Below are positions 12,301 to 26,689 of a stretch of DNA of 64,000 bases, piece after piece. Position 1 is the stretch's first letter, and the number at the start of each line of letters is the position of its first letter. The stretch is from Sinonovacula constricta (Eukaryota > Mollusca > Bivalvia > Cardiida > Solecurtidae). Made by a program: the position numbers and the translations under genes. The stretch spans positions 1,216,083 through 1,280,082 of the forward strand of contig CM017563.1 in NCBI GenBank assembly GCA_007844125.1, in the 5' to 3' direction. The notes below the pieces were generated by a model that made no database searches, was not told the origin of the DNA, and saw only the letters and a program-made list of their open reading frames with translations.

Positions 12301-15300
12301 CTAATCACCATAACCTCACTCCATCGCCTCTACTGGAGCCTCATCTTGACTAATCACCATAACCTCAACCCACCACCACAACTGGAGCCTCAAGTTGACC
12401 AATCACCATAACCTCACTCCATCGCCACTACTGGAGCCTCAAGTTGACTAATCACCATAACCTCACTCCATCGCCACTACTGGAGCCTCAAGTTGACTAA
12501 TCACCATAACCTCACTCCATCGCCACTACTGGAGCCTCAAGTTGGCTAATCAATATAACCTCATCCCACCGCCACTACTGGAGCCTCAAGTTGACTAATC
12601 ACCATAACCTCACTCCATCGCCACTACTGGAGCCGCAAGTTGACTAATCACCATAACCTCAACCCACCACCACTACTGGAGCCTCAAGTTGACCAATCAC
12701 CATAACCTCACTTCATCGCCATTACTGGAGCCTCAAGTTGACTAATCACCATAACCTCACTCCACCGCAACTACTGGAGCCTCAAGTTGACTAATCACCA
12801 TAACCTCACTCCATCGCCACTACTGGAGCCGCAAGTTGACTAATCACCATAACCTCACTCCATCGCCACTACTGGAGCCTCAAGTTGACTAATCACAATA
12901 ACCTCACTCCATCGCCACTACTGGAGCCTCAAGTTGACTAATCTCCATAACCTCACTCCATCGCCACTACTGGAGCCTCAAGTTGACTAATCACCATAAC
13001 CTCACTCCATCGCCACTACTGGAGCCTCACGTTGACTAATCCCCAAAACCTCACTCCATCACCACTACTGGAGCCTCAAGTTGACTAATCACCATAACCT
13101 CACCCCACCACCTCTACTGGAGCCTCAAGTTGACTAATCACCATAACCTCACTCCACCGCCACTACTGGAGCCTCAAGTTGACTAATCACCATAACCTCA
13201 CCCCACCACCACTACTGGAGCCTCAAGTTGACTAATCACCATAACCTCACTCCATCGCCACTACTGGAGCCTCAAGTTGACTAATCACCATAACCTCACT
13301 CCATCGCCACTACTGGAGCCTCAAGTTGACTAATCACAATAACCTCACTCCATCGCCACTACTGGAGCCTCAAGTTGACTAATCTCCATAACCTCACTCC
13401 ATCGCCACTACTGGAGCCTCAAGTTGACCAATCACCACAATCTCACCCCACCACCTCTACTGGAGCCTCAAGTTGACCAATCACCATAATCTCACCCCAC
13501 CACCACAACTGGAGCCTCAAGTTGACCAATCACCATAATCTCACCCCACCACCACAACTGGAGCCTCAAGTTGACCAATCACCATAATCTCACCCCACCA
13601 CCTCTACTGGGGCCTCAAGTTGAATTATTACCATAACCTCAACCCACCACCACAACTGGAGCCTCAAGTTGACTAAACACCATAACCTCACCTCACCGCC
13701 ACTACTGGAACCTCAAGTTGACTTATCACCATAACCTCAACCCACCACCACTACTGGAGCCTCAAGTTGACTAAACACCATAACCTCACCTCACCGCCAC
13801 TACTGGAACCTCAAGTTGACTAATCACCATAACCTCAACCCACCACCACAACTGGAGCCTCAAGTTGACCAATCACCATAACCTCACTCCATCGCCACTA
13901 CTGGAGCCTCAAGTTGACTAATCACCATAACCTCACTCCATCGCCACTACTGGAGCCTCAAGTTGACTAATCACCATAACCTCACTCCATCGCCACTACT
14001 GGAGCCTCAAGTTGACTAATCACCATAACCTCAACCCACCACCACTACTGGAGCCTCAAGTTGACCAATCACCATAACCTCACTCCATCGCCACTACTGG
14101 AGCCTCAAGTTGACTAATCACCATAACCTCACTCCATCGCCTCTACTGGAGCCTCAAGTTGACTAATCACCATAACCTCACCCCACCACCACAACTGGAG
14201 CCTCAAGTTGACCAATCACCATAACCTCACTCCATCGCCACTACTGGAGCCTCAAGTTGACTAATCACCATAACCTCACTCCATCGCCACTACTGGAGCC
14301 TCAAGTTGACTAATCACCATAACCTCACTCCATCGCCACTACTGGAGCCTCAAGTTGGCTAATCAATATAACCTCACCCCACCGCCACTACTGGAGCCTC
14401 AAGTTGACTAATCACCATAACCTCACTCCATCGCCACTACTGGAGCCGCAAGTTGACTAATCACCATAACCTCAACCCACCACCACTACTGGAGCCTCAA
14501 GTTGACCAATCACCATAACCTCACTCCATCGCCATTACTGGAGACTCAAGTTGACTAATCACCATAACCTCACTCCATCGCCACTACTGGAGCCTCAAGT
14601 TGACTAATCACCATAACCTCACTCCATCGCCAGTACTGGAGCCTCAAGTTGACTAATCAACATAACCTCACTCCATCGCCACTACTGGAGCCTCAAGTTG
14701 ACTAATCACAATAACCTCACTCCATCGCCACTACTGGAGCCTCAAGTTGACTAATCTCCATAACCTCACTCCATCGCCACTACTGGAGCCTCAAGTTGAC
14801 TAATCACCATAACCTCACTCCATCGCCACTACTGGAGCCTCAAGTTGACTAATCACCAAAACCTCACTCCACGCCACTACTGGAGCCTCAAGTTGACTAA
14901 TCACCATAACCTCACCCCACCACCTCTACTGGAGCCTCAAGTTGACTAATCACCATAACCTCACTCCACCGCCACTACTGGAGCCTCAAGATGACTAATA
15001 ACCATAACCTCACCCCACCACCACTACTGGAGCCACAAGTTGACTAATCACTATAACCTCACCCCACCACCTCTACTGGAGCCTCAAGTTGACTAATCAC
15101 CATAACCTCACCCCACCGCCACTACTGGAGCCACAAGTTGACTAATCACTATAACCTCACCCCACCACCTCTACTGGAGCCTCAAGTTGACTAATCACCA
15201 TAACCTCACCCCACCGCCACTACTGGAGCCACAAGTTGACTAATCACCATAACCTCACCCCACCACCTCTACTGGAGCCTCAAGTTGACTAATCACCATA

Positions 15301-18300
15301 ACCTCACCCCACCGCCACTACTGGAGCCTCAAGTTGACTAATCACCATAACCTCACTCCATCGCCACTACTGGAGCCTCAAGTTGACTAATCACCATAAC
15401 CTCAACCCACCACCACAACTGGAGCCTCAAGTTGACCAATCACCATAATCTCACTCCATCGCCACTACTGGAGCCTCAAGTTGACTAATCACCATAACCT
15501 CACTCCATCGCCACTACTGGATCCTCAAGTTGACTAATCACCATAACCTCACTCCATCGCCACTACTGGAGCCTCAAGTTGACTAATCACCATAACCTCA
15601 ACCCACCACCACAACTGGAGCCTCAAGTTGACTAATCACCATAACCTCACTCCATCGCCACTACTGGAGCCTCAAGTTGACTAATCACCATAACCTCACT
15701 CCATCGCCACTACTGGAGCCTCAAGTTGACTAATCACCATAACCTCAACCCACCACCACTACTGGAACCTCAAGTTGACTTATCACCATAACCTCAACCC
15801 ACCACCACTACTGGAGCCTCAAGTTGACTAAACACCATAACCTCACCTCACCGCCACTACTGGAACCTCAAGTTGACTAATCACCATAACCTCAACCCAC
15901 CACCACAACTGGAGCCTCAAGTTGACCAATCACCATAACCTCACTCCATCGCCACTACTGGAGCCTCAAGTTGACTAATCACCATAACCTCACTCCATCG
16001 CCACTACTGGAGCCTCAAGTTGACTAATCACCATAACCTCACTCCATCGCCACTACTGGAGCCTCAAGTTGACTAATCACCATAACCTCAACCCACCACC
16101 ACTACTGGAGCCTCAAGTTGACCAATCACCATAACCTCACTCCATCGCCACTACTGGAGCCTCAAGTTGACTAATCACCATAACCTCACTCCATCGCCTC
16201 TACTGGAGCCTCAAGTTGACTAATCACCATAACCTCACCCCACCACCACAACTGGAGCCTCAAGTTGACCAATCACCATAACCTCACTCCATCGCCACTA
16301 CTGGAGCCTCAAGTTGACTAATCACCATAACCTCACTCCATCGCCACTACTGGAGCCTCAAGTTGACTAATCACCATAACCTCACTCCATCGCCACTACT
16401 GGAGCCTCAAGTTGGCTAATCAATATAACCTCACCCCACCGCCACTACTGGAGCCTCAAGTTGACTAATCACCATAACCTCACTCCATCGCCACTACTGG
16501 AGCCGCAAGTTGACTAATCACCATAACCTCAACCCACCACCACTACTGGAGCCTCAAGTTGACCAATCACCATAACCTCACTCCATCGCCATTACTGGAG
16601 CCTCAAGTTGACTAATCACCATAACCTCACTCCATCGCCACTACTGGAGCCTCAAGTTGACTAATCACCATAACCTCACTCCATCGCCAGTACTGGAGCC
16701 TCAAGTTGACTAATCAACATAACCTCACTCCATCGCCACTACTGGAGCCTCAAGTTGACTAATCACAATAACCTCACTCCATCGCCACTACTGGAGCCTC
16801 AAGTTGACTAATCTCCATAACCTCACTCCATCGCCACTACTGGAGCCTCAAGTTGACTAATCACCATAACCTCACTCCATCGCCACTACTGGAGCCTCAA
16901 GTTGACTAATCACCAAAACCTCACTCCACGCCACTACTGGAGCCTCAAGTTGACTAATCACCATAACCTCACCCCACCACCTCTACTGGAGCCTCAAGTT
17001 GACTAATCACCATAACCTCACTCCACCGCCACTACTGGAGCCTCAAGATGACTAATAACCATAACCTCACCCCACCACCACTACTGGAGCCACAAGTTGA
17101 CTAATCACTATAACCTCACCCCACCACCTCTACTGGAGCCTCAAGTTGACTAATCACCATAACCTCACCCCACCGCCACTACTGGAGCCACAAGTTGACT
17201 AATCACTATAACCTCACCCCACCACCTCTACTGGAGCCTCAAGTTGACTAATCACCATAACCTCACCCCACCGCCACTACTGGAGCCACAAGTTGACTAA
17301 TCACCATAACCTCACCCCACCACCTCTACTGGAGCCTCAAGTTGACTAATCACCATAACCTCACCCCACCGCCACTACTGGAGCCTCAAGTTGACTAATC
17401 ACCATAACCTCACTCCATCGCCACTACTGGAGCCTCAAGTTGACTAATCACCATAACCTCAACCCACCACCACAACTGGAGCCTCAAGTTGACCAATCAC
17501 CATAATCTCACTCCATCGCCACTACTGGAGCCTCAAGTTGACTAATCACCATAACCTCACTCCATCGCCACTACTGGATCCTCAAGTTGACTAATCACCA
17601 TAACCTCACTCCATCGCCACTACTGGAGCCTCAAGTTGACTAATCACCATAACCTCAACCCACCACCACAACTGGAGCCTCAAGTTGACTAATCACCATA
17701 ACCTCACTCCATCGCCACTACTGGAGCCTCAAGTTGACTAATCACCATAACCTCACTCCATCGCCACTACTGGAGCCTCAAGTTGACTAATCACCATAAC
17801 CTCAACCCACCACCACAACTGGAGCCTCAAGTTGACCAATCACCATAACCTCACTCCATCGCCACTACTGGAGCCTCAAGTTGACTAATCACCATAACCT
17901 CACTCCATCGCCACTACTGGAGCCTCAAGTTGACTAATCACCATAACCTCACTCCATCGCCACTACTGGAGCCTCAAGTTGACTAATCACTATAACCTCA
18001 CCCCACCGCCACTACTGGAGCCACAAGTTGACTAATCACCATAACCTCACCCCACCGCCACTACTGGAGCCTCAAGTTGACTAATCACCATAACCTCACT
18101 CCATCGCCACTACTGGAGCCTCAAGTTGACTAATCACCATAACCTCACTCCATCGCCACTACTGGAGCCTCAAGTTGACTAATCACCATAACCTCACTCC
18201 ATCGCCACAACTGGAGCCTCAAGTTGACCAATCACCATAATATCACCCCACCACCACAACAGGAGCCTCAAGTTGACCAATCACCATAATCTCACCCCAC

Positions 18301-21300
18301 CACCTCTACTGGAGCCTCAAGTTGACCAATCACCATAATCTCACCCCACCACCACAACTGGAGCCTCAAGTTGACCAATCACCATAATCTCACCCCACCA
18401 CCACAACGGGAGCCTCAAGTTGACCAATCACCATAATCTCACCCCACCACCTCTACTGGGGCCTCAAGTTGAATTATTAACATAACCTCAACCCACCACC
18501 ACAACTGGAGCCTCAAGTTGACTAATCACCATAACCTCACCCCACCGCCACTACTGGAGCCTCAAGTTGACTAATCACCATAACCTCACTCCATCGCCAC
18601 TACTGGAGCCTCAAGTTGACTAATCACCATAACCTCAACCCACCACCACAACTGGAGCCTCAAGTTGACCAATCACCATAATCTCACTCCATCGCCACTA
18701 CTGGAGCCTCAAGTTGACTAATCACCATAACCTCACTCCATCGCCACTACTGGATCCTCAAGTTGACTAATCACCATAACCTCACTCCATCGCCACTACT
18801 GGAGCCTCAAGTTGACTAATCACCATAACCTCAACCCACCACCACAACTGGAGCCTCAAGTTGACTAATCACCATAACCTCACTCCATCGCCACTACTGG
18901 AGCCTCAAGTTGACTAATCACCATAACCTCACTCCATCGCCACTACTGGAGCCTCAAGTTGACTAATCACCATAACCTCAACCCACCACCACAACTGGAG
19001 CCTCAAGTTGACCAATCACCATAACCTCACTCCATCGCCACTACTGGAGCCTCAAGTTGACTAATCACCATAACCTCACTCCATCGCCACTACTGGAGCC
19101 TCAAGTTGACTAATCACCATAACCTCACTCCATCGCCACTACTGGAGCCTCAAGTTGACTAATCACTATAACCTCACCCCACCGCCACTACTGGAGCCAC
19201 AAGTTGACTAATCACCATAACCTCACCCCACCGCCACTACTGGAGCCTCAAGTTGACTAATCACCATAACCTCACTCCATCGCCACTACTGGAGCCTCAA
19301 GTTGACTAATCACCATAACCTCACTCCATCGCCACTACTGGAGCCTCAAGTTGACTAATCACCATAACCTCACTCCATCGCCACTACTGGAGCCTCAAGT
19401 TGACTAATCACCATAACCTCACTCCATCGCCACTACTGGAGCCTCAAGTTGACTAATCACCATAACCTCACTCCATCGCCACTACTGGAGCCTCAAGTTG
19501 ACTAATCACCATAACCTCACCCCAATACCTCTACTGGAGCCTCAAGTTGACTAATCACCATAACCTCACCCCACCGCCACTACTGGAGCCTCAAGTTGAC
19601 TAATCACCATAACCTCACTCCACCGCCACTACTGGAGCCTCAAGTTGACAAATGACCATAACCTCACCCCACCGCCACTACTAGAGCCTCAAGTTGACTT
19701 ATCACCATAACCTCACTCCACCGCCACTACTGGAGCCTCAAGTTGACTTATCACCATAACCTCACTCCACCGCCACTACTGGAGCCTCAAGCTGTCTATC
19801 CACTATAACCTCACCCCACCACCACTACTGGAGCCTCAAGTTGACTAAACACCATAATCTCACCTCACCGCCACTACTGGAACCTCAACTTGACTTATCA
19901 CCATAACCTCACCCCACCGCCACGTATGGAGCCTCAATTCGACTTATCACTATAACTTCACCCCAATGCCACTACTGGAGCCACAAGTTGACTAATCACC
20001 ATAACCTCACTCCACCACCAGAACTGGAGCCTCAAGTTGACTAATCACCATAACCTCAACCCACCACCACTACTGGAGCCTCAAGTTGACTTATCACCAT
20101 AACCTCAACCCACCACCACTACTGGAGCCTCAAGTTGACTAAACACCATAACCTCACCCCAACGCCACTACTGGAGCCTCAAGTTGACTAATCACAATAA
20201 CCTCACCCCACCACCTCTACTGGGGCCTCAAGTTGGCTAATCCCCATATCCTCACCCCACCACCACTTCTGGAGCCTCAAGTTGACTATCCACTATAACT
20301 TCACCCCACTGCCACTACTTGAGCCTCAAGTTAACTAATCACCATAACCTCACCCCACCACCACTACTGGAGCCACAAGTTGACTAGTCACCATAACCTC
20401 ACTCCACCACCACAACTGGAGCCTCAAGTTGACCAATCACCATAATCTCACCCCACCACCACAACTGGAGCCTCAAGTTGACCAATCACCATAATCTCAC
20501 CCCACCACCACAACTGGAGCCTCAAGTTGACCAATCACCATAATATCACCCCACCACCACAACAGGAGCCTCAAGTTGACCAATCACCATAATCTCACCC
20601 CACCACCTCTACTGGAGCCTCAAGTTGACCAATCACCATAATCTCACCCCACCACCACAACTGGAGCCTCAAGTTGACCAATCACCATAATCTCACCCCA
20701 CCACCACAACGGGAGCCTCAAGTTGACCAATCACCATAATCTCACCCCACCACCTCTACTGGGGCCTCAAGTTGAATTATTAACATAACCTCAACCCACC
20801 ACCACAACTGGAGCCTCAAGTTGACTAAACACCATAACCTCACCTCACCGCCACTACTGGAACCTCAAGTTGACTTATCACCATAACCTCAACCCACCAC
20901 CACTACTGGAGCCTCAAGTTGACTAAACACCATAACCTCACCTCACCGCCAATACTGGAACCTCAAGTTGACTCATCACCATAACCTCACTCCACCGCCA
21001 CGTATGGAGCCCCAATTCGACTTATCACTATAACTTCACCCCAATGCCACTACTGGAGCCACAAGTTGACTAATCACCATAACCTTACTCCACCACCAGA
21101 ACTGGAGCCTCAAGTTGACTAATCACCATAACCTCACCCCACCACCACTACTGGAGCCTCAAGTTGACTTATCACTATAGCCTCAGCCCACCACCACTAT
21201 TGGAGCCTCAAGTTGACTTATCACCATAACCTCAACCCACCACCACTACTGGAGCCTCAAGTTGACTAAACACCATAACCTCACCCCACCGCCACTACTG

Positions 21301-24035
21301 GAGCCTCAAGTTGACTAATCACCATAACCTCACCCCACCACCTCTACTGGGGCCTCAAGTTGACTAATCACCATAACCTCACCCCACCACCACTTCTGGA
21401 GCCTCAAGTTGACTATCCACTATAACCTCACCCCACTGCCACTACTGGAGCCTCAAGTTAACTAATCACCATAACCTCACCCCACTGCCACTACTGGAGC
21501 CACAAGTTGACTAATCACCATAACCTCACTCCACCACCACAACTGGAGCCTCAAGTTGACCAATCACCATAATCTCACCCCACCACCACAACTGGAGCCT
21601 CAAGTTGACCAATCACCATAATCTCACCCCACCACCACAACTGGAGCCTCAAGTTGACCAATCACAATAATCTCACCCCACCACCACAACTGGAGCCTCA
21701 AGATGACCAATCACCATAATCTCACCCCGCCATCACAACTGGAGCCTCAAGTTGACCAATCACCATAATCTCACCCCACCACCTCTACTGGAGCCTCAAG
21801 TTGACCAATCACCATAATCTCACCCCACCACCACAACTGGAGCCTCAAGTCGACCAATCACCATTATCTCACCACACAACCACAACTGGAGCCTCAAGTT
21901 GACCAATCACCATAATCTCACCCCACCACCACAACTGGAGCCTCAAGTTGACTAATCACCATAACCTCACCCCACCACCTCTACTGGGGCCTCAAGTTGA
22001 CTAATCACCATAACCTCACCCCACCACCACTTCTGGAGCCTCAAGTTGACTATCCACTATAACCTCACCCCACTGCCACTACTGGAGCCTCAAGTTAACT
22101 AATCACCATAACCTCACCCCACTGCCACTACTGGAGCCACAAGTTGACTAATCACCATAACCTCACTCGACCACCACAACTGGAGCCTCAAGTTGACCAA
22201 TCACCATAATCTCACCCCACCACCACAACTGGAGCCTCAAGTTGACCAATCACCATAATCTCACCCCACCACCACAACTGGAGCCTCAAGTTGACCAATC
22301 ACAATAATCTCACCCCACCACCACAACTGGAGCCTCAAGATGACCAATCACCATAATCTCACCCCGCCATCACAACTGGAGCCTCAAGTTGACCAATCAC
22401 CATAATCTCACCCCACCACCTCTACTGGAGCCTCAAGTTGACCAATCACCATAATCTCACCCCACCACCACAACTGGAGCCTCAAGTCGACCAATCACCA
22501 TTATCTCACCACACAACCACAACTGGAGCCTCAAGTTGACCAATCACCATAATCTCACCCCACCACCACAACTGGAGCCTCAAGTTGACCAATCACCATA
22601 ATCTCACCCCACAACCACAACTGGAGCCTCAAGTTGACCAATCACCATAATTTCACCCCACCACCACAACTGGAGCCTCAAGTTCACCAATCACCATAAC
22701 CTCACTCCACCACCACAACTGGAGCCTCAAGTTGACCAATCACCATAATCTCACCCCACCACCACAACTGGAGCCTGAAGTTGACCAATCACCATAATCT
22801 CACCCCACCACCACAACTGGAGCCTCAAGTTGACCAATCACCATAATCTCACCCCACCACCACAACTGGAGCCTCAAGTTGACCAATCACCATAATCTCA
22901 CCCCACCACCTCTACTGGAGCCTCAAGTTGACCAATCACCATAATCTCACCCCACCACCACAACTGGAGCCTCAAGTTGACCAATCACCATAATCTCACC
23001 CCACCACCACTACTGGGGCCCCAGGTTGAGTAATCACCATAATCTCACCCCACCACCACAATTGGAGCCTCAAGTTGACCAATCACCATAATCTCACCCC
23101 ACCACCACAACTGGAGCCTCAAGTTGACCAATCACCATAATCTCACCCCACCACCACAACTGGAGCCTCAAGTTGACCAATCACCATAATCTCACCCCAC
23201 CACCACAACTGGAGCCTCAAGTTGACCAATCACCATAATCTCACCCCACCACCACAACTGGAGCCTCAAGTTGACCAATCACCATAATCTCACCCCACCA
23301 CCTCTACTGGAGCCTCAAGTTGACCAATCACCATAATCTCACCCCACCACCACAACTGGAGCCTCAGGTTGACCAATCACCATAATCTCACCCACCACCT
23401 CTACTGGGGCCCCAGGTTGACTAATCACCATAATCTCACCCACCACCTCTACTGGGGCCCCAGGTTGACTAATCACCATAATCTCACCCCACCACCTCTA
23501 CTGGGGCCCCAGGTTGACTAATCACCATAATCTCACCCACAACCACAACTGGAGCCTCAAGTTGACCAATCACCATAATCTCACCCACCACCTCTACTGG
23601 GGCCCCAGGTTGACTAATCACCATAATCTCACCCACCACCTCTACTGGGGCCCCAGGTTGACTAATCACCATAATCTCACCCCACCACCACAACTGGAGC
23701 CTCAGGTTGACCAATCACCATAATCTCACCCACCACCTCTACTGGGGCCCCAGGTTGACTAATCACCATAATCTCACCCACCACCTCTACTGGGGCCCCA
23801 GGTTGACTAATCACCATAATCTCACCCCACCACCACAACTGGAGCCTCAGGTTGACCAATCACCATAATCTCACCCACCACCTCTACTGGGGCCCCAGGT
23901 TGACCAATCACCATAATCTCACCCCACCACCACAACTGGAGCCTCAAGTTGACCAATCACCATAATCTCACCCCACCACCTCTACTGGGGCCCCAGGTTG
24001 ACTAATTACCACAACTACACCCCACCGCTAATAGG
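6329..24035. repeat. 17.7-kb minisatellite, 49-bp unit, about 360 copies
   Basis: The text CACCATAACCTCACTCC / ACTACTGGAGCCTCAAG repeats every 49 bp (for example TAACCTCAC at 6481, 6530 and 6579) with few indels over about 17.7 kb. Copy number is length divided by 49. One common unit type has composition C18 A14 T11 G6, giving strong strand asymmetry. Main variants are CTCCATCGCC, CCCCACCGCC, CCCCACCACC, AACCCACCACC with CAACTGG, and a right-end type with AATCTCACC. Shared rare variants lie whole multiples of 49 bp apart, showing block duplications. 49 is 1 mod 3 and the unit carries TGA and TAA, so no frame stays open. The first unit (about 6329) and last unit (about 24003) are degenerate, as usual at array edges. 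Confidence 0.97.
23375..24003. repeat. Trimeric higher-order segment of the 49-bp array
   Basis: At the right end, units with GGGGCCCCAGG lose one C and are 48 bp. They alternate with 49-bp CAACTGGAGCC units in a 48+48+49 = 145-bp trimer. The same minus-strand reading starts at 23714 and 23859, exactly 145 bp apart. This is a local higher-order repeat distinct from the rest of the array. Confidence 0.8.
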
Positions 24036-24699
24036 ATCTCCAACTGTATGTTTGTGAAGTCCAGTAAACAGCAAAATGGATCGGATACCACTTATCATGA
24101 CGTTAAAATTGTCTTTCATAAGCGAATATGTAGAACGCTCCCGACTTAATGTTTACATATCTACATGTATTTATGTTCGAATGACAATGTTTTACATTTG
24201 CGGCAGTTACACAAACACACCGTGCATGATCTTTGTAGAACTGATAACTTAGTTATATCACATTCGCTTTTACAGAGAAAAAGGAAACACTCGACGTATA
24301 TGTAAGCAAATAAATGTACAATAAAGGCGCGTAGTATACATGTAGATTGGAGGTTTAATAAACTGAATAAAAAATACTTACAAAGATATAAAGTATCATG
24401 CATTGACAATTTCAGCAAAAACTCGTGGCTTTAAAAATTAATTCCTTATTATGTTAACAAGGAAGTACAATGTGCACAATATTGGTGAGAAAAAAAGGAG
24501 CATATCAAAATGCGTCTAAATAGGATACAGTAAACAAAATGGCTATCTTCACCTGTATGATTTAAAAGGTCGAAGTTTTACATTAAATCTCTTGGTAAGC
24601 ACATTACAAATAAGTTTTTTTAATACAACGCTTCAATAAGATAAATTAACAAAGAGTCGAGGAGGTACTAGATTGTCTTGGAAATACCTTATTAATCCT
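24036..24699. other. AT-rich stretch, no gene recognised
   Basis: No coding or repeat structure recognised. CGGATACCAC at about 24080 matches ten bases of the 85-bp array unit, which is too short to interpret. Confidence 0.4.
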
Positions 24700-24965
24700 A
24701 ATGTGCATCGTACCCCAGGGGTCTGTTCTGGGGCCTAAACTCTACACTCTGTGATCTGATCAGGCAACATGGCCTGGACTACCACATGTATGCTGACGAT
24801 ACACAGTTGTACGTCTTCTTTAAGAGCAAATGTGTTGCGAATCGCGAACAAGCTGTCCAGCGCTCAGAAGCCTGTCTGGAGGGCATCCGCACATGGATGG
24901 ATACCAACTTTTCTAAGTATAATAGCGATAAAACCTAAGTCTTGCGTTTTGCGCCTAAGAGGTAA
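24700..24965 (+). pseudogene. Decayed LINE reverse transcriptase fragment
   Basis: Reading from 24707 in one frame gives VPQGSVLGPKLYTL and then a stop. A second frame gives QHGLDYHMYADDTQLYVF and continues with LEGIRTWMDTNF, followed by a stop in the T/KT-V-L-R-F stretch. PQGSVLGP plus the YADD catalytic motif (24789-24800) and the following helix are hallmarks of non-LTR retrotransposon reverse transcriptase of CR1/Jockey-like type. There is a deletion or frameshift between the two motifs and at least two stops, so it is dead. No 5' or 3' element ends were found. Clade assignment is by motif only. Confidence 0.85.
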
Positions 24966-25039
24966 TCACCGGACATATTCGATATATCTATCACCATCAA
25001 TTACATTTCTGTCAGATCCTGTGAATCTCTTTCATTTTT

Positions 25040-25575
25040 CTTGGGTCTTGGTCATGATGCTCATGACCTTTTCATTATGATCAGAACTTGGTTATGATGC
25101 CAAGGACCTATTCTTAATGCTCGTGACATGTTCATTATGTTCAAGGCCTGTTATTGCTGCCCAGAACCTGTTTATGATACTCATGACTTCTGCCATTATA
25201 ACCAGGACCTGTTCGTGATGCCCCCAAACTGTTCATGATATTCAGAACCTGTTCATGATATTCAGAACCTGTTCATGATGTTCAGAACCTGTTCATGATA
25301 CTCACAACCTGTTCATGATCACAACCTGTTCATGATGCCCAGAACCTGTTCATGATACTCAGAACCTGTTCATGATAACAACCTGTTCATGATGCTCAGG
25401 ACATGTCCATGATGCCCACAACCTGTTTATGATGCCCAGAATCTGTTCAAAATGTTCAGAACTTGTCCATGATACTCAGAACCTGTTCATGATGCCCAGA
25501 ATATGTTCATGATACTCAGAACTTGTTCATGATGCCCAGAATATGTTCATGATAACCATGACTTTTGTCATTATG
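25040..25575. repeat. Degenerate 20-bp minisatellite
   Basis: CCTGTTCATGATRYTCAGAA-type units recur about every 20 bp (clearest at 25210-25400), with degraded flanks reading TTATGATCAGAACTTGG and similar. Some units have short deletions. Not coding. Confidence 0.85.
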
Positions 25576-26685
25576 ATCAGCCGGAAGCTGGACAAACAGG
25601 TTTAACAATCCGCTAGAATAATACCCTAAAAGATGTGAATATTTTACCTTTTTTCCATTTACACGGTGTATTGGAACTAAATTTTCAGTCGGATGTTTGA
25701 AAAAGGATGAAAATCTTCCAAAGAATATGCCTGGTAAAACATGGATTGTCCACAGAGTACCGGATCAGCGAGGCTAGACAATTTAGACAATTTTCCAAGG
25801 TTACCTCTAAGTCTAACACCAGAGAGGCTGGACATTTTATCAGATTAACAGTGAAACATTTCTGCCAGGGCTAGACTTATCCTGGTTTCCCTGGAAAGAA
25901 TTTAGCAGAGGCTGGACTTTTTTGTTTATTTTTGGACAATGTAAATATCTCCCATGAAAAAAAAGTTGAGAATGCTGAGTATTGTTTAATTTACTGGACT
26001 TTTGAGTTTTTGGCGCTGGACATAAGTGTAGTCGCCTTGACAGTATTGCATTTGACACTGCCTAAAACAGGTTTAACCTAAATAATAGCGTGATTGTAAT
26101 GTTTTGCAAACATCTTTCGTTGAATATGCTTTATTTTTAACGGTTTTATAATCTTTATTGTAAATTATACGAGCTGTATATTCTTGCTACGTATGAGCTT
26201 TGTGACACTAAATACCTTGAAGTGGATAATGACCTTGAGTACCATATTACGGTAAACAATTCCACAGCCAAGTCAGTGACGAATCAGCAATGTCTGGAGG
26301 CCTGTAACACCTGCTAGCATCCTGTAGCTACTTTCAGAGTCAGACTTTCACTTCCAGTGCAACCCTTCCTAAATACATAAATATGACTTCCAGCGGTACT
26401 GGGTATCTAATAGTTCTTATTTAGTTCTGTTTGTGTTGTCTTCCTGTACCAAGAGAAGAAAGTTTAAAGCAGACATGGGCCTATTTATCTGGCGATTAGG
26501 GAGGAATACTTATGTTGAGACTTTGTTGAGACAACATTATTCCATCTTGAATCAGATATATCGGTAGTTTACACGAGCCATCTCCGCTACGTACCTATTA
26601 TATCATATATCCAACCATTTTATATGAAATCAAGTGTGTCTAGGCCTGAAGGGATTTATTATGGTATGGCACTGTCATCGTCAAT
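25576..26685. other. Unassigned stretch
   Basis: No gene recognised. Several imperfect recurrences of a GGCTGGAC word (25588, 25772, 25829, 25912) suggest an old, decayed repeat. The 72-codon minus-strand frame at 25840-26058 lies across them and is not credible as a gene. Confidence 0.4.
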
Positions 26686-26689
26686 CCGT

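Noticed and set aside
23484..23859. Minus-strand frames MVNLRLQLWWWGEIMVISQ
   Set aside because: Produced by the 145-bp trimer of the 49-bp array. No start context or homology.
6329..24035. CRISPR array
   Set aside because: Units are contiguous near-identical copies with no unique spacers, and there are no cas genes. It is a eukaryotic minisatellite.
24070..24095. Relative of the 85-bp unit at 24.08 kb
   Set aside because: Only CGGATACCAC (ten bases) is shared, which is expected by chance in a 64-kb window more readily than the 59.1-kb match.
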